A stretch of DNA of 64,000 bases. Origin: Agarilytica sp033852175 (lineage in GTDB: Bacteria > Pseudomonadota > Gammaproteobacteria > Pseudomonadales > Cellvibrionaceae). The translations under genes and the position numbers were made by a program. Below, one piece after another: positions 33,501 to 38,372 of the stretch; the first letter of the stretch is position 1; each line of letters begins with the position of its first letter. A model generated the notes under the pieces. That model saw nothing but the letters and a program-made list of their open reading frames with translations, was not told the origin of the DNA and ran no database searches. The DNA is taken from positions 1 through 64,000 of the forward strand of contig JAWSUY010000023.1 of the NCBI GenBank assembly GCA_033852175.1. Reading direction: 5' to 3'.

Positions 33501-34065
33501 AATTAACAACGCTACCCATTGCTGAATCAGCGTTAAAGGTATAATCGCCAGACATTAAATTTTCGTTAGTCATACCGAGGGTAGTGGCAACTAAACTACC
33601 AACATCCACTGAGGCAGTGCGACTAAAATAAACCCCACTTGAGTTGGTTAAAAAGACGTGACCGTTAGAGGTAATGTTGCCGAAAATCTGACTCGGCTGT
33701 GTGCCCAACACACGGTTCAACGTAACCGAGTCTACATCCGGCTGATGAAAGTTAACCTGCGCATTGGCTCCAACATTAAAGGTTTCCCAATTAATGGCGG
33801 CTCGCGACGTTGACTGCGTAATATCCATTTGCCCCTCACTCTGGGCAATAGTCGCCGCGCCAGCGACCACCTCGCCCTGAGAAGGCAATTCATTCAACGA
33901 TGGAGGCGCTACACTGACCTGCGCCCGAACGCTCATCCCGAAACTCGAGCAAAACCCGACCAGTATTAATCGAGCAATTATTCCTAAAGGTTTACCGACG
34001 TGAATTTTATCGATAGCTGAAGAAGTATTACTCGTGCGACAGACCAAATTTTGAAGCGTATGCAT
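12502..34065 (-). CDS. Giant TpsA-type exoprotein (filamentous-haemagglutinin-like adhesin) with YDG/MBG-type repeats
   Basis: About 7,190 residues. The open frame begins at 34107, but ATG 34065 has TTTAGGA nine bases upstream and is preferred. Numbering from 34107: an extended signal peptide ending near SVRA-Q (62), a TPS secretion domain (about 65-310, with INWETFNVG, NRVLGTQPSQIFG and NSSGVYF), then a long run of beta-solenoid-like sequence. Inside are a series of TITxSxAW repeats (about 1340-1770), a 71-residue array (about 3400-4325), an MBG_2-like domain (about 4870-4950), YDG-type domains (to about 5990) and an 83-residue VDRVYDAT array. A non-repetitive C-terminal cap of about 200 residues carries short TVNVSQVTSG repeats. 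The N-terminal TPS domain directs export through the TpsB pore encoded just upstream. Probable role: surface or released adhesin. No toxin-like C-terminal domain is seen, so a CdiA role is unlikely. Confidence 0.9.
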   Translation of the reverse strand: MHTLQNLVCRTSNTSSAIDKIHVGKPLGIIARLILVGFCSSFGMSVRAQVSVAPPSLNELPSQGEVVAGAATIAQSEGQMDITQSTSRAAINWETFNVGANAQVNFHQPDVDSVTLNRVLGTQPSQIFGNITSNGHVFLTNSSGVYFSRTASVDVGSLVATTLGMTNENLMSGDYTFNADSAMGSVVNSGEIRAAIDGYIALLAPEVRNEGVLIAQMGVVAMASGEAISLTFDDSSHLAGVVVESATIKALIENNGAVYAPGGMIILSALAADRVQGGVIRNSGTIEATGLTMRNGRIVLEASDLIEHSATGTINVSGQQGGEVSLRSDGVIALDGDILAQGFSGVGGEVIVSADQVNAEGSSTIDVSGASGGEIYLGGGARGLDSDIGNASQTIVGAETTLNADALTDGDGGTVIVWADGYTSYEGDISARGGVNSGDGGFVEVSGKELLNFNGTVDAGADNGEAGSLLLDPKNISVSSDTETDGLTTNALAYATNNTGDSIINPSTITAVTDTGTAVTLQASNDITIVDGIIMNNGGGNGGTLNLEAGRSVAVQGTIYTDNGDVNITINDSDAEGANRDAGAAEFSNQAIINAGTGTVSITGNNAAGSEIININTGTIQADTLNLTHSETDNGGTITLGAITLTGDATITASTGVVDINNTTSDGTIRIQGTTLITTGGDVDIQGTATDLEILGVTANDVTIYDKKALQIGASGFTSTISGDLFLDIIGPVGNTGVVNVAGMTIIKTTDGGFGIDESIIDLDDYANDFNELMIEQDSSGTSAYVQDANAIVIGGSFNTNLTITTAGAVRDFTTGEISAFTDPTFASGNTLDMSVVAPLTVSNLIVNSGSTGNVTIDHADTDFNTIQINNALNVLIVDTDALELYTSDIQGSYDVTAGGSIYLDYGDTLTVDAGLSLQATSGNVYFEDYGDITVTGDVTLTSDAGTMYTGYDSDFTITSGNLTIDAASTVTLGQNSNIDVNAGSADGDLAITAGGTITQNRSGNDNGTVTIDGASSITVTAADSNFLFSENGNSFAGIVTLAATGLGSYYDVDFRNADASNAVLSGLESAGTLHDVSLFFDNATAVNLPGMNLTNNLEVVVPNGAITQTDELVVAGRAFFEIDTAEDITLTDADNDFNNLVFDNANDVTLVEVNGFNFLEGNYEVPNASDATPGSQWQYTNLTGNLTVTAGGNVTQTNTAYGIRIDGIAQFTMGANDLTLPNSSYNQWNQIQIVSANDVDIRSTTSIDLLTSNITGTLRLQVGSGSNDSLTQDTGTTLTVGGDTSFYYFDSITLDNSGNSLGDLLISDGNNSGYGGTTTIREDDAITQSASWTARYDDFVLTTEDDQAITLDQTSNRLSEVIITQVNNGAGSAGAVFLYENEDFTQNGAWTTHGNTTVSVSGSNDIYLTNVGNVLGDLDVNGDVVYVYENDTITDFAAWGTGLTYLNAYASGVSGDGNILLDFTSNVMGDLVITAEDVTITENNTITDYTTAWNAPGDVVLNAGTASINLDNTSNILGGIDIDGSPSSVLITEGHDITQSGAWVVGTAAVTLNAGANAILLTELGNIMGDITLTTSNGTPTAITITEDSTITQSVAWSVGNAPVTVIAENANTITLTHADNIVGNLIVTGGTVSIREDDGITDGGAWTTTGTTTLNPGVTGSTSIVLDAVGHVLGAVAIAGSPQEVTITESDSITQASAWSLSGIPVNLAVTDNNNIVMTQAANILGELDLTAGGSGNLTLVEADAIVDSSAWTVGGTAALTAVSGGTPQDIVLNAAGPAGTIGTLQIVNAADVTISADIDVLQIDAAANFSLTDSDGVDFNTSSVTTLLSIDADGHVTQTGGEITAAEFVLVGNGYATLNDTSNDVDDFAAAFSGGDLQFTDADDFAVATVDSTVGIGIGANAVTLVSVAGTITGTTDISSATGALTINTGTALVLPNMVIAGSQDFTAGGSGISLTSDVQSTASGAINFHSPLALTTDIDIQSNDSAIIFDATVAGATNILTVNAGTSTITFSDAVSGLGALGDAQAALNLTGGGVGSTFSSTLAANNGITVTGPVIFRDDVTLSDGNAASIFAGLVTLGAVGGMDLSAYDTMRFSGGVLLANGASTINSNNSLLTFENSAITGPYALTLNSGTSETAGLNLVGTDLTSLTVNSKSPTISSGGIQINGPQSYTATDSTFIRLQGNITSTSSGVIDFNSPFNIEASATVTTVDSAVNFDSTVNGPYDLSVDSGTATTTFSGTVGNTAPLGDGTGASIILLGSGSTQFDATIETNSGMTAVGPVTFDDDVTLDDGDTGSTFTGLVTSGGSDGNIIDGFDGIAFDGGLALVGGPVSVISNGSTISFGSTVSGPQNLILNALLSGAGTVTDLDEIGFTSDITDLSITAHTLSLPSTGLAVAGDMDFTASGGLTLNGAVGNSAGPATGQIDFLSAVDLATGAITITNNDDAINFVSTVDGGQTLSLANGAGTTTFGGAVGATTPLTSVTSDSTGTTAINGGSIATSGAQTYNDAVTVGASTILTGVNVDFVSTLNGANTLLINDSGATTFGAVVGGVDPLSSLTTNSAGTTEIATTAISTSGAQVYNDPVTLSANTVLVGAPITFNGILDGTFTLDANAGAGALTFADTVGGVSPLVSLTAAGTTIAVDTLTTSGTQAYTAASGTTLNADLTTTNSNITFTGPSTLGANLQISTGAGAGNINFSGSTSTLNGVYNATLSAGTGNVVHGGVVGGTNPLTGITVTGFDLTLPGINTVSDSNQSYTALNDLTLSQSRTLNAPISFTADSDNSGSGSFILLTGISLTASNNTLSIIAADLDLQGSSTLASGSGLMTLTASDARNIALGGSDAAGQMTISGSELSRITTSGGLDLVTTGAGWVHVNGITASQSQNITGVLSLEAQGTGDVDFITTTSTFNALTANSTGGNINVGVDLSTTNDAITFETAVAIAGASTISSGGGSITFDDTVAVDNDLTLTTSNGVLTFSGAVGSNQALELNLGGGSVSGLGQLQSTLTGLIVNSSSGISLPAFTINGPQTYNTGVITATGDLTGVGLTFNNLINVVPGSGSTLALNAGTGTLTFNNLAAFNANDLTLTGDEIDFTAAVTGSGAVHLQPSSTSRNVAIGGSGAPISGLNLTSTDIGWLPIGTLSSLTFGRADGTGTLDMAGSFSAPGTPVTLHGGNGISQTGGSLTSGALSLRSDAGIALANSANSLGAISITGSPTSVSIADSTDITQGAAWSIGTAPVTLNANSGANDITLTQAGNAFGTLVLTGSAVAVTEAASTDLGASSAATLTVVSTDAISTSGTVVVSGLADLTTLNNAGAAITIANSSTFGSVNAASRNAANNADTGGDISLTLNASSLLSDLATTGDISLQMASGQTFSQNGSSSLSAAGLELLGSGATHTLTLGTNAITTLAGNTGDVSLVENSGFAIGTVNTVGLTTSGDTTLSTTATVTQSALLAAAGVELLGTAGDYTLTNTGNAITTLAGDTGVVSFLENSGFAIGTVNTTGLTTSGNTTLSSTGTVTESEAIVAAGLELLGASGIFTLTNTGNAITTLAGNTGDVSVVENSGFAIGSVNTTGLTTSGDTTLSSTGTVTQSELLAADGLELLGSSGVYTLTDTGNAITTLAANTGVVSLVENSGFAIGTVNTVGLTTSGNTTLSSTGTVTESQAIVAPGLELLGTSGVYTLTNTGNAITTLAGNTGAVSLVENSGFAIGTVNTTGLTTSGDTTLSSTATVTQSELLAADGLELLGTSGAYTLTNTGNAITTLAGNTGVVSFLENSGFAIGTVNTAGLTTSGNTTLSSTGTVTASEAIVAPGLELLGTSGVYTLTDTSNAITTLAGNTGVVSFVENSGFAIGTVNTVGLTTSGNTTLSSTGTVTESQAIVATGLELLGTSGVYTLTNTGNAITTLAGNTGTVSLVENSGFAIGTVNTAGLTTSGDTTLSSTATVTQSALLAAVGVELLGTAGDYTLTNTGNAITTLAGDTGVVSFLENSGFAIGTVNTTGLTTSGNTTLSSTGTVTESEAIVAAGLELLGANGIFTLTNTGNAITTLAGNTGDVSVVENSGFAIGSVNTTGLTTSGDTTLSSTGTVTQSELLAADGLELLGSSGAYTLTDTGNAIATLAGNTGVVSLVENSGFAIGTVNTVGLTTSGNTTLSSTGTVTESQAIVAPGLELLGVSGIYTLTDTGNAITTLAGDTGDVNLVENSGFAIGTVNTVGLTTSGDTTLSSTATVTQSELLAADGLELLGASGIYTLTNTSNAITTLAGNTGVLSLVENSGFAIGTVNTTGLTTSGNATLSTTGTVTQTQDLASAGLELLGTGGSFVLSRDTNTVPVLAGNTGNINVSTAGALSAGTVNTVGITTTGNLELKAGGIISQTQPLVVTGNLTLETTHAAGDASISNLIPSTTTLGESHVGGDYVVTATSNAVVQFAGSSVQVAGDFTVDGATLTLGGAGNLVQGTTTTPTVSELRQSGVITLGNVSEGGNYSVTSTATSKNFDNVAQNGSAVVLNNASNSVGGYIAVTTDGPSVTSGSEVQTGIQQSGGTTISIAGVASFTAESSGVGGSGFITLTESGNDFGSLVLSGAVVNVTESTGSTILDSANATTSLTIISAGSVTQTGELLSPQIAITANGVVTLDNVANEATSIAIDSNGNIVSYSDASGFDVDTLSSVTGIDTGGASLTLVAGGSGNITQTTALTGISTLTATAGGSIDLDVNSVSNTIDTIGDVTAGAGIEIADSAGGLLIDGDQVSTTGNITIRTIGGTLTLADTRTITVNGAGEIYLEAGPGFDFINSDSTPGSTALIMDTGRFIIYSVNNATIVAGGLTGTEFMGETYIANGPATQSGRSGNLFLYNDTATLFFEAVDVSRDYGASNPTFTYNVTGYLAGDNAASSFTGDPNLSTSATSASNVNTYTITSAVGTLTSIRGYVLQYVDGTLTVDPYAVDLSGTQVYDGSTGVDASDLTIGTLVGGETLNLSGTGSVTTEHVGTIKTLTLGGLSLSDGTGLASNYTFTGGTQTVDITAAPITLSTSNVTRVYNAGLSASGTAIVVSGTAYDSLSGGSFAFTDANVGSGDKVVTASGVTISDGNSGNNYTVSYANNTTSTITPYSVDITGTRVYDGTTVIAAGGLTLGTLVGGETLGLTGNGSVADKDVGTSLALTLDTLALVNGTGSASNYTFSGGTQTTDITAASITLSTSDVTRTYDGGLSASGTAVVVSGTAYDSISGGSFAFTDANASSGDKVVTTSGVTIADGNGGSNYSVSYANNTTSTINPASLTLSTSNVTRAYDGSLSASGTAAVTSGTLYTNVSNGNALDSLSGGSFAFTNANASSGDKVVTATGVTVSDGNSGNNYTVSYANNTTSTISPASLTLSTSDVTRTYDGSLSASGTAVVTSGTLYTNVSNGSALDSLSGGSFAFTDADASSGDKVVTASGVTITDGNSGNNYSVSYANNTTSTINTYAVDITGTRVYDGTTVIAAGGLTLGTLVGSETLGLTGNGSVADKDVGTSLALTLGSLALVDGTGSASNYTFSGGTQTTDITAAPITFSTSDVTRVYDGSLSASGTAVVVSGTAYDSISGGSFAFTDANVGSGDRVVSASGVTIADGNSGNNYSVSYANNTTSTITPASLTLSTSDVTRTYDGSLSASGTAVVTSGTLYTNVSNGSALDSLSGGSFAFTDADASSGDKVVTASGVTITDGNSGNNYSVSYANNTTSTINTYAVDLTGTQVYDGSTVVAAGSLTLGTLVGSETLGLSGNGSVADKDVGTSLALTLGSLALVDGTGSASNYIFSGGTQTSDITAASITFSTSDVTRVYDGSLSASGTAVVVSGTAYDSISGGSFAFTDANVGSGDRVVSASGVTIADGNSGNNYSVSYANNTTSTITTASLTLSTSDVIKTYDGNLTAIGSAVVTSGTLYTNVSNGSALDSLSGGSFAFTGADASSGDKVVTASGVTITDGNSGNNYSVSYANNTTSTVNPAALTLTPLVDDKAYDGNTLATVTGYTVVGLIGTETLTISDTAATFADQNVGVGIVVNNTGIALADGSNGGLALNYSTSSSAATTADITPRALTLALVVDDKTYDGNTTGILSDFGLSGFVSGESVTAVSSGSVTFDDRTAGTGKDVTITGISLVNGSGGLASNYSVSASGLTTATINQADVTVAGVVAIDRVYDGTVNVSINSSVAELTGIVSGDDVSVGTITGVFTDKNVGTDKSVTGSNFVLSGADGSNYNLIQPTGLTASITPLALNVAAAGLDRVYDATTDATVTISDNRISGDSITLNYSADFLDKDVGVGKFINVTGINLSGADAANYTPNSTAGAFATISQASLTVSASGVDRVYDATTVGTVTLADDRLSGDTLTVSYSTVSFIDKNVGVAKDLTVSGINLTGTDAANYTVSTSASTTATISQASLIVSASGVDRVYDATAVGTATLADDRLSGDALTVAYSTVSFIDKDVGVGKDLTVSGITLSGSDAGNYTVNTATTTTATISQATLTVSASGVDRVYDATNVGTVTLADDRISGDAFTVAYSTVNFIDKNVGVGKDLTVSGINLTGTDAANYTVSTSASTTATISQASLTVSASGVDRVYDTTAVGTVNLVDDRLSGDAFTVAYSTVSFIDKNVGVDKDLTVSGINLTGTDAANYTVNTETATTATTATISQASLTISASGVDRVYDATAVGTVTLADDRLSGDALTIAYGSASFTDKNVGVGKDLNVSGLSVSGADAGNYIFNTVTATTADITPATLLLVGTGVNRIYDTTDDAMVTMTDDRFSGDVITVNYDAVFTDKNVGTGKIINLSDFSLSGADAGNYQLANSSMITSADITQAVLTVSAEGIDRIYDATLNASATLSDNRLSGDMFTLSYSAASFDDKNVADDKVVSVQGISLNGADAANYSFNDTASSTATIERVELLIVATADDKIYDRNAGAVAVLSSTPLADDSVSFTYQTAMFNDQFIGEDKTVTVDGISILGTDAGNYSINSIVTTTAAINRNPETVTLATIATVVVDVAASTTVNVSQVTSGVSTVNVSQVTSGAPTVNVSQVFSSAPVVSFVSTAAVITQPATVALQNGVQVMMIREPTESGRTINKIFATVPRNQPEYSDGFSFALPIQSMDVANVRADQITTVNGKPLPSWLKYNPETSSFTLSTEINNALPYKVLISIGGKHWVLTIQQRESSSLSSGQLI
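13250..15350 (-). repeat. 249-bp (83-residue) VDRVYDAT repeats in tpsA
   Basis: About eight to ten tandem units of about 83 residues with SASGVDRVYDAT, LADDRLSGD, FIDKNVGVGKDLTVSG and GTDAANYTV. The central units are near-identical and the flanking ones diverge. The shared cue sequence near CGATCCACACCGCT recurs about every 249 bp. Confidence 0.85.
16120..18960 (-). repeat. 777-bp composite YDG-type repeats in tpsA
   Basis: Three long units spaced exactly 777 bp apart (equivalent points at 16181, 16958 and 17735), each coding 259 residues. Each unit combines one RVYDGT-type and two TYDGSLSASGTAV-type domains. Near-identity over hundreds of bases indicates recent amplification. Confidence 0.85.
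21130..23905 (-). repeat. 213-bp (71-residue) tandem array in tpsA, 13 close copies plus one degenerate
   Basis: Units read ELLGTSGVYTLTNTGNAITT ... ENSGFAIGTVNT-x-GLTTSG ... GTVTES. Alternate units differ in a characteristic way (NTTLSSTGTVTES versus DTTLSSTATVTQS), giving a two-unit period. In addition, units 1-4 match units 8-11, a 1,491-bp (7 x 213) higher-order duplication. Confidence 0.9.
28790..30090 (-). repeat. Diverged TITxSxAW repeats in tpsA
   Basis: Units of about 55-62 residues are marked by ITESDSITQASAW, ITEDSTITQSVAW, ITENNTITDYTTAW and similar, each followed by a beta-rich N-x-LG or IMGD stretch. This looks like an older version of the amplification seen elsewhere in the gene. 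Confidence 0.7.
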
Positions 34066-34231
34066 GTATTGCAATCCTAAATGTACATCTCTAAAGCCAG
34101 CCAGCAATGATCACTAACTAACATCAATATCTGCTGTATTTTTTTCCGTAGCACTATCGCTCACATCAAAAAAATACACAGCGCTTACTCGTTCACCACA
34201 CCAAAAAAGTGGCGAATAAAAATAAACTGAC

Positions 34232-35950
34232 CTAAAACGAATGACTGAGCTGAAGCCAAAACTGACTGGCATCGTCACTGCTACTACCATTTCTATCAGT
34301 TAAGTCGTTACCACCGATAGCCTTTGCCCACGTCGCTTTCAAACTGGTTCCCGATTTTGAATGCCAACTAGCAGAAAGACCGGCGCCTTTTAAGGAGTAT
34401 TTATTCACCGGCACATCCGTAGCCGAATTGTCAGGAACAGCCGGGTCTTTATCAACACTAACCCGTCCAATATCATAGAAAGCGGTGAGGCTAATATTGC
34501 GCGGCAAGGCCGCGCGCAATTCTAGGTTTAGCATCAGCCCTGTGTCCCCTGAGCCTTCAGTAGAGGTATAAGCACGCACACCCGAGGCTCCGCCCACGGT
34601 AAATTTTTCAGACGAGGTCAAATTGTCTTGAGAAAGCTGGCCAGACAATGAACTGAAGAAAGAAAATTTGGGGGAAATACGTTGTTGACGACTAATTGAA
34701 TATCGGACTTTCAAAAAATCCCCCTCTCCATTGAGATTGATATCGGCTTCGGCTTGGGTTTGGGTTTGGCCATTGGGTTGAACTTGGGGCTGGGCTTCGG
34801 CATCTCCCGCCATTACTGTAAACACTGCTTGGTTCACACCACCGCCACCAAGTTCATCAAACATATAACCAGTCAATGATGTCTTAAATGTACTTACGCT
34901 ATATTTGCTATTGGAATCATTAGTGTCATTCTGAAATCTGGTATCAGTCAGAGACGAGGCAATAGACAGGTTTTTCGTGCGAGACCGAATTAACGGGTAA
35001 GTTGCATCAAAGCCCACTGATACCGAGTCACCATCTGCACCCAGCGGATCAAAACCAGAAATAATATCGTAATTTAAGACCGACGCTTGAGCACCAAGGC
35101 GCAACCCTGAATAACCAACAGGAATAGTCGCGGCTAGCTGCCCATAGTCAGTACCAGAAGCGTGTAAAACAGTAGCCGTAATCTGCTCGCCAAGCGCAAA
35201 GGGGCTGTTGAAAACAAATGATCCCGTTACACGCTCTTCCCCGGTGAATCGAGAACCGTAATTATCTAGAGAGATATAACTTCTTACCATCGGCCCATCC
35301 TTGACGCTCAAAAGTATGTCCGTTTCTCCCGGGTTTTCCCCTGCAGACAACGCTGCAGAAACTTTAATACCCGGAAGTTCATTAATGCGACGAATCGCGG
35401 CATCCAAAGCGGTGGCACTGAGCAATTTTCCTTTTGTGAGGTGCCTCGTCACCATTGACCGCAAACGACCGGGCTTAATCCGCTCTGACGTTGGGCCATT
35501 AATCAAAACCTTACTAAAGATGGATTCCACCACCCGCACTTCCACAGTGCCAGTATCAATATCTTGCGGCGCTAAAAAGGCTCGCGCAACCCAGCCGGCT
35601 TCGCTATAGGCTTCAGACACTCGTTTGAGCACCACTTGCAGCTCTGCAAAGGTAACCGGCCTATTTAAGAATGATGAGACAGCCTCACTAAGCTGATCAT
35701 CCGTCAATACCGTATTACCCTCAAATTTGAACGTTTTAACGGTCACCGTTAACCCTTCTGGAGCGTCTTTAGCGCTCAACTCAGGAGCAGTTATAAGCGT
35801 TTCCTTTTTAGGAACAGGAAGTTCAGTTTGTTTTTCAATATCCTGCAGTAATGAGCCAGCATCCGGTGGCGCCTCAGCACTTACCCCACTTACAAACAAA
35901 ACCGAAAAAAGAAATATATAGAAAAGGTATAAGCCTGATTTATTAAACAT
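34232..35950 (-). CDS. TpsB outer-membrane transporter (ShlB/FhaC/HecB family)
   Basis: 572 residues, the usual family length. Signal peptide about 1-25. Two POTRA domains follow (about 47-205), with FEGNTVLTDDQL and a conserved GWVARAFLAPQDI segment, then a 16-strand-type barrel ending in the C-terminal phenylalanine HSF. The L6-loop motif reads VRAY (within GASGVRAYTS) where the family usually has VRGY/F; the arginine is kept. It sits directly upstream of tpsA on the same strand with about 166 bp between the coding regions, the standard tpsB-tpsA operon. It would export the giant TpsA through the outer membrane. Confidence 0.9.
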   Translation of the reverse strand: MFNKSGLYLFYIFLFSVLFVSGVSAEAPPDAGSLLQDIEKQTELPVPKKETLITAPELSAKDAPEGLTVTVKTFKFEGNTVLTDDQLSEAVSSFLNRPVTFAELQVVLKRVSEAYSEAGWVARAFLAPQDIDTGTVEVRVVESIFSKVLINGPTSERIKPGRLRSMVTRHLTKGKLLSATALDAAIRRINELPGIKVSAALSAGENPGETDILLSVKDGPMVRSYISLDNYGSRFTGEERVTGSFVFNSPFALGEQITATVLHASGTDYGQLAATIPVGYSGLRLGAQASVLNYDIISGFDPLGADGDSVSVGFDATYPLIRSRTKNLSIASSLTDTRFQNDTNDSNSKYSVSTFKTSLTGYMFDELGGGGVNQAVFTVMAGDAEAQPQVQPNGQTQTQAEADINLNGEGDFLKVRYSISRQQRISPKFSFFSSLSGQLSQDNLTSSEKFTVGGASGVRAYTSTEGSGDTGLMLNLELRAALPRNISLTAFYDIGRVSVDKDPAVPDNSATDVPVNKYSLKGAGLSASWHSKSGTSLKATWAKAIGGNDLTDRNGSSSDDASQFWLQLSHSF

Positions 35951-36580
35951 TTATTGTTGCAAACCCCAATACGTAGAAAACAGTAAAGATAGATATCGAA
36001 AATATCGCTTTTTATACTTGTAATGTTATTTATAGACATCCTGCCAATATTCTCCAGCGCCAAAATTAAAATAAACACGGCAATTTTTGTCGTGTTCTCC
36101 CAATTTCTCTGCTACAAGACTGCCCAATATTTAATCAAACACTCAAAATAAAAACAGTTTCGCATTAGAAGTGGGCCATCTAAGAAAAAAAGGATATAAG
36201 TGGATGTTGATGATTAAGTAAAAACTGGCAGGGATATATACGCCAAAGTACTTTTCTTTTAGATCAACTAAAGCACTAAATTGAAAATGAAATAATTATT
36301 TTATCTATGGCGCGAACAATGAAAAATAACACTGTTAATTGACGCCTTTAAGGAATAAATGGCAATATTTTTAATAACATTATTACCGCAATACAATCGG
36401 CATTTATTTTTACAAAACAACTTTTTCGGTGCCGTAACTATCATTGTGGCGCACAAGTTTTGATGTAAATAAATGTGCTAAAAACAAACCTCTTTAATAT
36501 CAAACGCTTATACAACCGTTTCTTTATTGCGTAGAATCACTCTCGGATATTCGAGCCCCCAACACCACAGAGGAAGATTC
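35951..36580. other. Divergent promoter region, tpsB and nitrate transporter
   Basis: About 630 bp, AT-rich, without a credible coding frame. It must carry the tpsB promoter (minus) and the transporter promoter (plus). The only clear element is the FNR-type box with a matching -10 hexamer near the right end. Confidence 0.55.
36460..36500 (+). promoter_or_regulatory. FNR/Anr-type box and -10 element of the nitrate transporter gene
   Basis: TTGATGTAAATAAA (36460-36473) matches TTGAT-N4-ATCAA at 9 of 10 positions. A -10-like TAATAT lies at 36495-36500, putting the start of transcription near 36508. The box is then centred at about -41, the class II position for oxygen-responsive activation. Confidence 0.55.
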
Positions 36581-38047
36581 ATGAGTCAAACCACCACACC
36601 CAGCAATTTCATTTCATTCACTGGGAGGGCCAAGATTCTTCACCTCACGTGGTTTGCTTTTTTTGTTACCTTCTTAGTTTGGTTTAGTCACGCGCCATTA
36701 CTTGCCGTTATCCAAGAGACAATGGGCTTAAGTGACCAGCAAATTAAAACCCTGCTCATACTCAACGTTGCTCTGACCATTCCCGCTAGAATTATCACTG
36801 GCATGCTTGTCGATGTTTACGGACCACGAAAGACCTATTCTGTAATGCTCGTTATTAGTGCATTGCTTTGTTTCTTTTTTGCTTCAGCACAGAATTTTGA
36901 AACACTGGCATTTGCCCGCTTTTTAATGGGTTTTGTTGGTGCAGGGTTTGTTATCGGTATTCGCATGATTAGCGAATGGTATCCCCCCAAACAACTTGGC
37001 TTAGCCGAGGGGCTATACAAAGGACTGGGCAACGTTGGTTCAGCCGTCGCTGCCGTATCACTGCCAACCCTAGCCATATTATTCGGCGGTGAAGACGGTT
37101 GGCGCTATGCCACAGCGATCACTGGAGTCATTGCGTTAATTTTTTCCGGTGTTTACTACATGTACGTAACCGACACCCCTAAAAACTCGGTTTACTTTCG
37201 TCCTAAAAAGTCCGGGGGACTGGAATTGACCAGCACGCGGGACTTTATATTCTGTGTCCTAATGAACATCCCCATGTTTGGTGCGTTAGCTCTTTTAACC
37301 TGGAAGGTCACAGCCTTAGGCTTAATCAACGGACTGACTGCTGACATTATTTATGCGGTGCTCTTTGCCTTCTACTTATTTCAGACCAAGCAACTGTACA
37401 ACGTGAATAAAGAAATATTCACAACACCCGTCGATGAAATAATGCAGTATAACTTTAAGCAAGTCGCGATATTAAGCGTCGCTTATGCCGTTACATTTGG
37501 GGCTGAACTCGCCGTTGTTTCCATGCTGCCACTATTTTTTAAAGACACCTTTCTTATTCCCATCGCTTTAGCCGGTATATTTGGGGCGTGCTTTGCCGTT
37601 ACTGATCTCGTCTCCTGTCCTTCTGGAGGATTTATCAGCGATAAATTAGGCCGGAAAAATTCTTTGGTTGTATTGCTCACAGGCGCAGCCATTGGTTTTT
37701 TTATGATGTCACAAATCAGCGATCAATGGCCCATCGCACTAGCGGTTGCAACAATGATGTTTTGCTCATTCTTTTTAGGCTCAGCCGCTGGCTGCGTTTT
37801 CGCAGTAGTCCCTTTGATCAAACGCCGATTAACCGGACAAATTGCCGGGATGGTTGGGGCATACGGCAATATTGGTGCGGTCGTTTTTCTGACCATATTT
37901 TCTTTTACCTCACCCGCCATATTCTTTTTATGTATTTCTGGGGGGATAGCCTTCGCCGTGGTCTGCGCTGCATTTTTGGACGAGCCTCAAGGCGCAATGG
38001 CAGAAGTCATGCCTGATGGAACCGTGCAATTAATAGAAGTGCATTAA
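36581..38047 (+). CDS. narK: MFS nitrate/nitrite transporter (NarK/NasA family)
   Basis: 488 residues with about 12 membrane helices. It carries the nitrate-porter signatures: the first around FVIGIRMISEWYPPKQLGLA ... GLGNVGSAVA (about 128-160), and the second GMVGAYGNIGAV near the C terminus. An arginine lies in the TM2 region (PARIITGMLVD). It moves nitrate in or nitrite out across the inner membrane. The ORF can begin at a TTG at 36527, but ATG 36581 has AGAGGAAG upstream and matches the family N terminus. No nitrate or nitrite reductase genes are in the window. The FNR-type box suggests induction at low oxygen. Confidence 0.88.
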   Translation: MSQTTTPSNFISFTGRAKILHLTWFAFFVTFLVWFSHAPLLAVIQETMGLSDQQIKTLLILNVALTIPARIITGMLVDVYGPRKTYSVMLVISALLCFFFASAQNFETLAFARFLMGFVGAGFVIGIRMISEWYPPKQLGLAEGLYKGLGNVGSAVAAVSLPTLAILFGGEDGWRYATAITGVIALIFSGVYYMYVTDTPKNSVYFRPKKSGGLELTSTRDFIFCVLMNIPMFGALALLTWKVTALGLINGLTADIIYAVLFAFYLFQTKQLYNVNKEIFTTPVDEIMQYNFKQVAILSVAYAVTFGAELAVVSMLPLFFKDTFLIPIALAGIFGACFAVTDLVSCPSGGFISDKLGRKNSLVVLLTGAAIGFFMMSQISDQWPIALAVATMMFCSFFLGSAAGCVFAVVPLIKRRLTGQIAGMVGAYGNIGAVVFLTIFSFTSPAIFFLCISGGIAFAVVCAAFLDEPQGAMAEVMPDGTVQLIEVH

Positions 38048-38117
38048 AACAGCGAACCATTAATAGAAGAAAATTAGATTTCGCGTAAGCGCGTCAATAA
38101 AGGCAACAAGTCCAAAC

Positions 38118-38150
38118 GCCCTCGGACCCAAGCGTTCCTGAGGGCTTTAT
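38118..38150 (+). terminator. Likely terminator after the nitrate transporter
   Basis: GCCCTC (38118-38123) pairs with GAGGGC (38140-38145), followed by TTTATAT, about 70 bp past the stop. The T tract is short. The remainder of the gap to 38372 shows no gene or clear promoter. Confidence 0.5.
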
Positions 38151-38372
38151 ATCAGAAAAACACAATATACTCGCCCGCCCGCGCCAATCAAAGACTCGAT
38201 AACGCTGCGTCTTTGATACATATCTCCTATTCATGCCTCCCATTACCTTCAAAGTATCGTTAAAACTCATTGCTAACCCCAATTCAAAAAACAATAGTAG
38301 TTTTCATGCGACCTTTTCGGACTGTTTACGTCATTAGAGATAAAACCACCATTAAACCGGAAACAGCCCTTT

